A stretch of DNA of 28,842 nt from Willaertia magna. Taxonomy: Eukaryota; Heterolobosea; Eutetramitea; Acrasida; Naegleriidae. Shown here piece after piece: positions 27,536 to 28,842 of the stretch. The stretch lies in contig CADWAF010000543.1 in NCBI GenBank assembly GCA_902984215.1, positions 1 through 28,842 of the forward strand, written 5' to 3'. A program made the position numbers and the translations under genes. Each line of letters opens with the position of its first letter. Position 1 is the stretch's first letter. The notes under the pieces are model-generated. The model was given only the letters and a program-made list of their open reading frames with translations, was not told the origin of the DNA and did no database searches.

Positions 27536-28834
27536 ATGTCAAAGAGAATGCGTTTAATGGTTGATACTAACTTCCCCCCATCTTCTCTACTTGAGGTTAT
27601 TAATTATGGAAGTAATAATGAAATTACTACGCCTTCACCATCATGTTCTATATCTTTTCCGATAACTAATACTGCAACGACAACCAAAGAAACTCATCAT
27701 GAAAAGTACTTAGTTTGTTGTATTGACCCACCTAAACTAACTAGCCTATTTCTACCTTCGGAAATATGGAGATACATCTTCTCTTTTGCGGATTTGTATT
27801 CTATTGCTGTTCTAATGAAAGTTCAAAAGAAATGGTCTAAAATCTATAAAGATATAGGCTTGGAAACTAAGGCTCAATTCTATCGTCTTGCAATATTGGA
27901 ACTAATTCAAAACCATTCAAGTAATGATCTTATAAATTACTTTAATATTTCCCGTAAATTACAAATTCTTAAGGAATATATTCTTATGGGTTATTCATTA
28001 CATGATGATGATTACATTGAACAAACTCCTAATAAAGATACAAGGCTTGTAATAAGAAGAACTAGAAAGAAAGAACAAATATTTTCTGTTTTTAATTTAA
28101 TTAATGATATTTTCCAATCTCCTAATGTTCTTCCAATACCATTAAAGAAACATCAATTAGTACGCGAAACAAAGAAGATTGCACTTATAGGGGATAAAGG
28201 GGTATCTAAAACTACGTTTATAAAATCATATCATTTACAGAGGTTTGCGACTGGAAATGATTTAATAATTGAAAATAATGAAAATTTCTATTGGGTTAAT
28301 GAAAAGGTGGAATTACATGATGAAGAAAGTTTTGGAGAGGAAGAAGGTCAATCCCAGTTGAGTGAAAAGAAAGAAAATTTCTTTCCATTTCAACTGTGGG
28401 ATGCTAATGGAGAACAAAAGGATTTACCATTATGGTTTTTGAAGAAGGCACATTTATGTATATTAATGTTTGATGTTACAAAATTTGAAAACTTTCTTTA
28501 CATAAAGAAATGGTTTGAACAGTTTAGTAAGATTTCTTCTTTTGAAGTTATTATTGTGGCTACAAAGACTGATTTAATTGGAAAAGAAATTTCAAATGAA
28601 GTTCACCAATTTAATTATACAAATTATTATAAACCTTTTATAGATAGTTATCAATTACCTTATATTGAAATTTCTTGTAAATTAATGAGAAATGTTCATA
28701 CTTTAATTTATTATGCAATTTCTATTTTGTATTTTATAAATTGTAAGGCCAATAATGTAAATATTATCCAAATGCCAAAATTAAAGAATGGAACTAACAA
28801 GATGATTGTAAATGAAGCTAGCTTCCATAGGTAA
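27536..28834 (+). CDS. F-box protein fused to an atypical Ras/Rab-like GTPase domain
   Basis: The first ATG is at 27536 (MSKRMRLMVD..., 432 residues); upstream sequence is open from 27485 but offers only TTG. After a Ser/Thr-rich N-terminus, residues about 72-110 are an F-box (LFLPSEIWRYIFSFADLYSIAVL, then WSKIYKDI). From ~212 to ~400 comes a small-GTPase-like domain: P-loop GDKGVSKT (219-226), switch II WDANGEQ (Asp289, Glu293), base-recognition TKTD (343-346) and EISCK (378-382). Each departs from the consensus: GK[ST] Gly is Ser224, Ras Gly12 is Lys, Gln61 is Glu, NKxD Asn is Thr, SAK is SCK. An acidic insert of ~25 residues follows switch I. Binding may be weak or altered. The stop TAA overlaps an AG|GTAATT donor-like site, so a further exon beyond the window is possible. 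Confidence 0.82.
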   Translation: MSKRMRLMVDTNFPPSSLLEVINYGSNNEITTPSPSCSISFPITNTATTTKETHHEKYLVCCIDPPKLTSLFLPSEIWRYIFSFADLYSIAVLMKVQKKWSKIYKDIGLETKAQFYRLAILELIQNHSSNDLINYFNISRKLQILKEYILMGYSLHDDDYIEQTPNKDTRLVIRRTRKKEQIFSVFNLINDIFQSPNVLPIPLKKHQLVRETKKIALIGDKGVSKTTFIKSYHLQRFATGNDLIIENNENFYWVNEKVELHDEESFGEEEGQSQLSEKKENFFPFQLWDANGEQKDLPLWFLKKAHLCILMFDVTKFENFLYIKKWFEQFSKISSFEVIIVATKTDLIGKEISNEVHQFNYTNYYKPFIDSYQLPYIEISCKLMRNVHTLIYYAISILYFINCKANNVNIIQMPKLKNGTNKMIVNEASFHR

Positions 28835-28842
28835 TTGTAATG

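Overview
This window looks like nuclear DNA of a heterolobosean amoeboflagellate, most likely Naegleria. That assignment is inferred from style, not from a search. Coding sequence is AT-rich with strong TTA/AAT/AAA codon preference, proteins carry Asn/Asp/Glu-rich tracts, and genes are packed with 15-340 bp between them. The few introns are short (50-106 nt) with GTAAGT donors. The gene set is clearly eukaryotic: neurofibromin, WASH complex subunit, giant deubiquitinase, F-box proteins. Intergenic DNA is not AT-rich enough for a dictyostelid.

Layout. Bases 1-2466 hold a possible 3' end of a plus-strand gene, then three minus-strand genes that share a C-terminal module. Two of these are F-box-like paralogues. 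The third joins the module to a domain I recognise from bacterial proteins. Bases 2802-5170 hold an F-box/LRR gene whose 3' end overlaps, tail to tail, another F-box-like gene. The start codon of that second gene lies inside a perfect 24-bp inverted repeat. Bases 5261-6853 encode a probably mitochondrial aldehyde dehydrogenase of the succinate-semialdehyde type. Bases 7151-16556 are a divergent pair, WASH subunit 3 (CCDC53) and a full-length neurofibromin (three exons, 2785 residues), separated by 150 bp. Bases 16646-17655 encode a membrane-anchored SAM methyltransferase (two exons). Bases 17856-25946 encode a 2696-residue USP9X/USP24-like deubiquitinase with a ubiquitin-like domain and no zinc-knuckle cysteines. 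Bases 26009-27293 hold a small heat-shock protein and an unrecognised 248-residue protein. Bases 27536-28834 encode an F-box protein fused to a degenerate Ras/Rab-type GTPase.

Themes. Five genes carry F-box-like segments, and the giant USP works in the opposite direction on ubiquitin. Neurofibromin (Ras off-switch) and WASH subunit 3 (endosomal actin) both act on actin-dependent uptake and sorting in other amoebae and animals, and here share one short promoter region. The most novel items are the F-box-GTPase fusion with altered nucleotide-binding motifs, the shared C-terminal module with its chimeric member, and the inverted repeat over a start codon. No RNA genes, transposons or CRISPR arrays were recognised.
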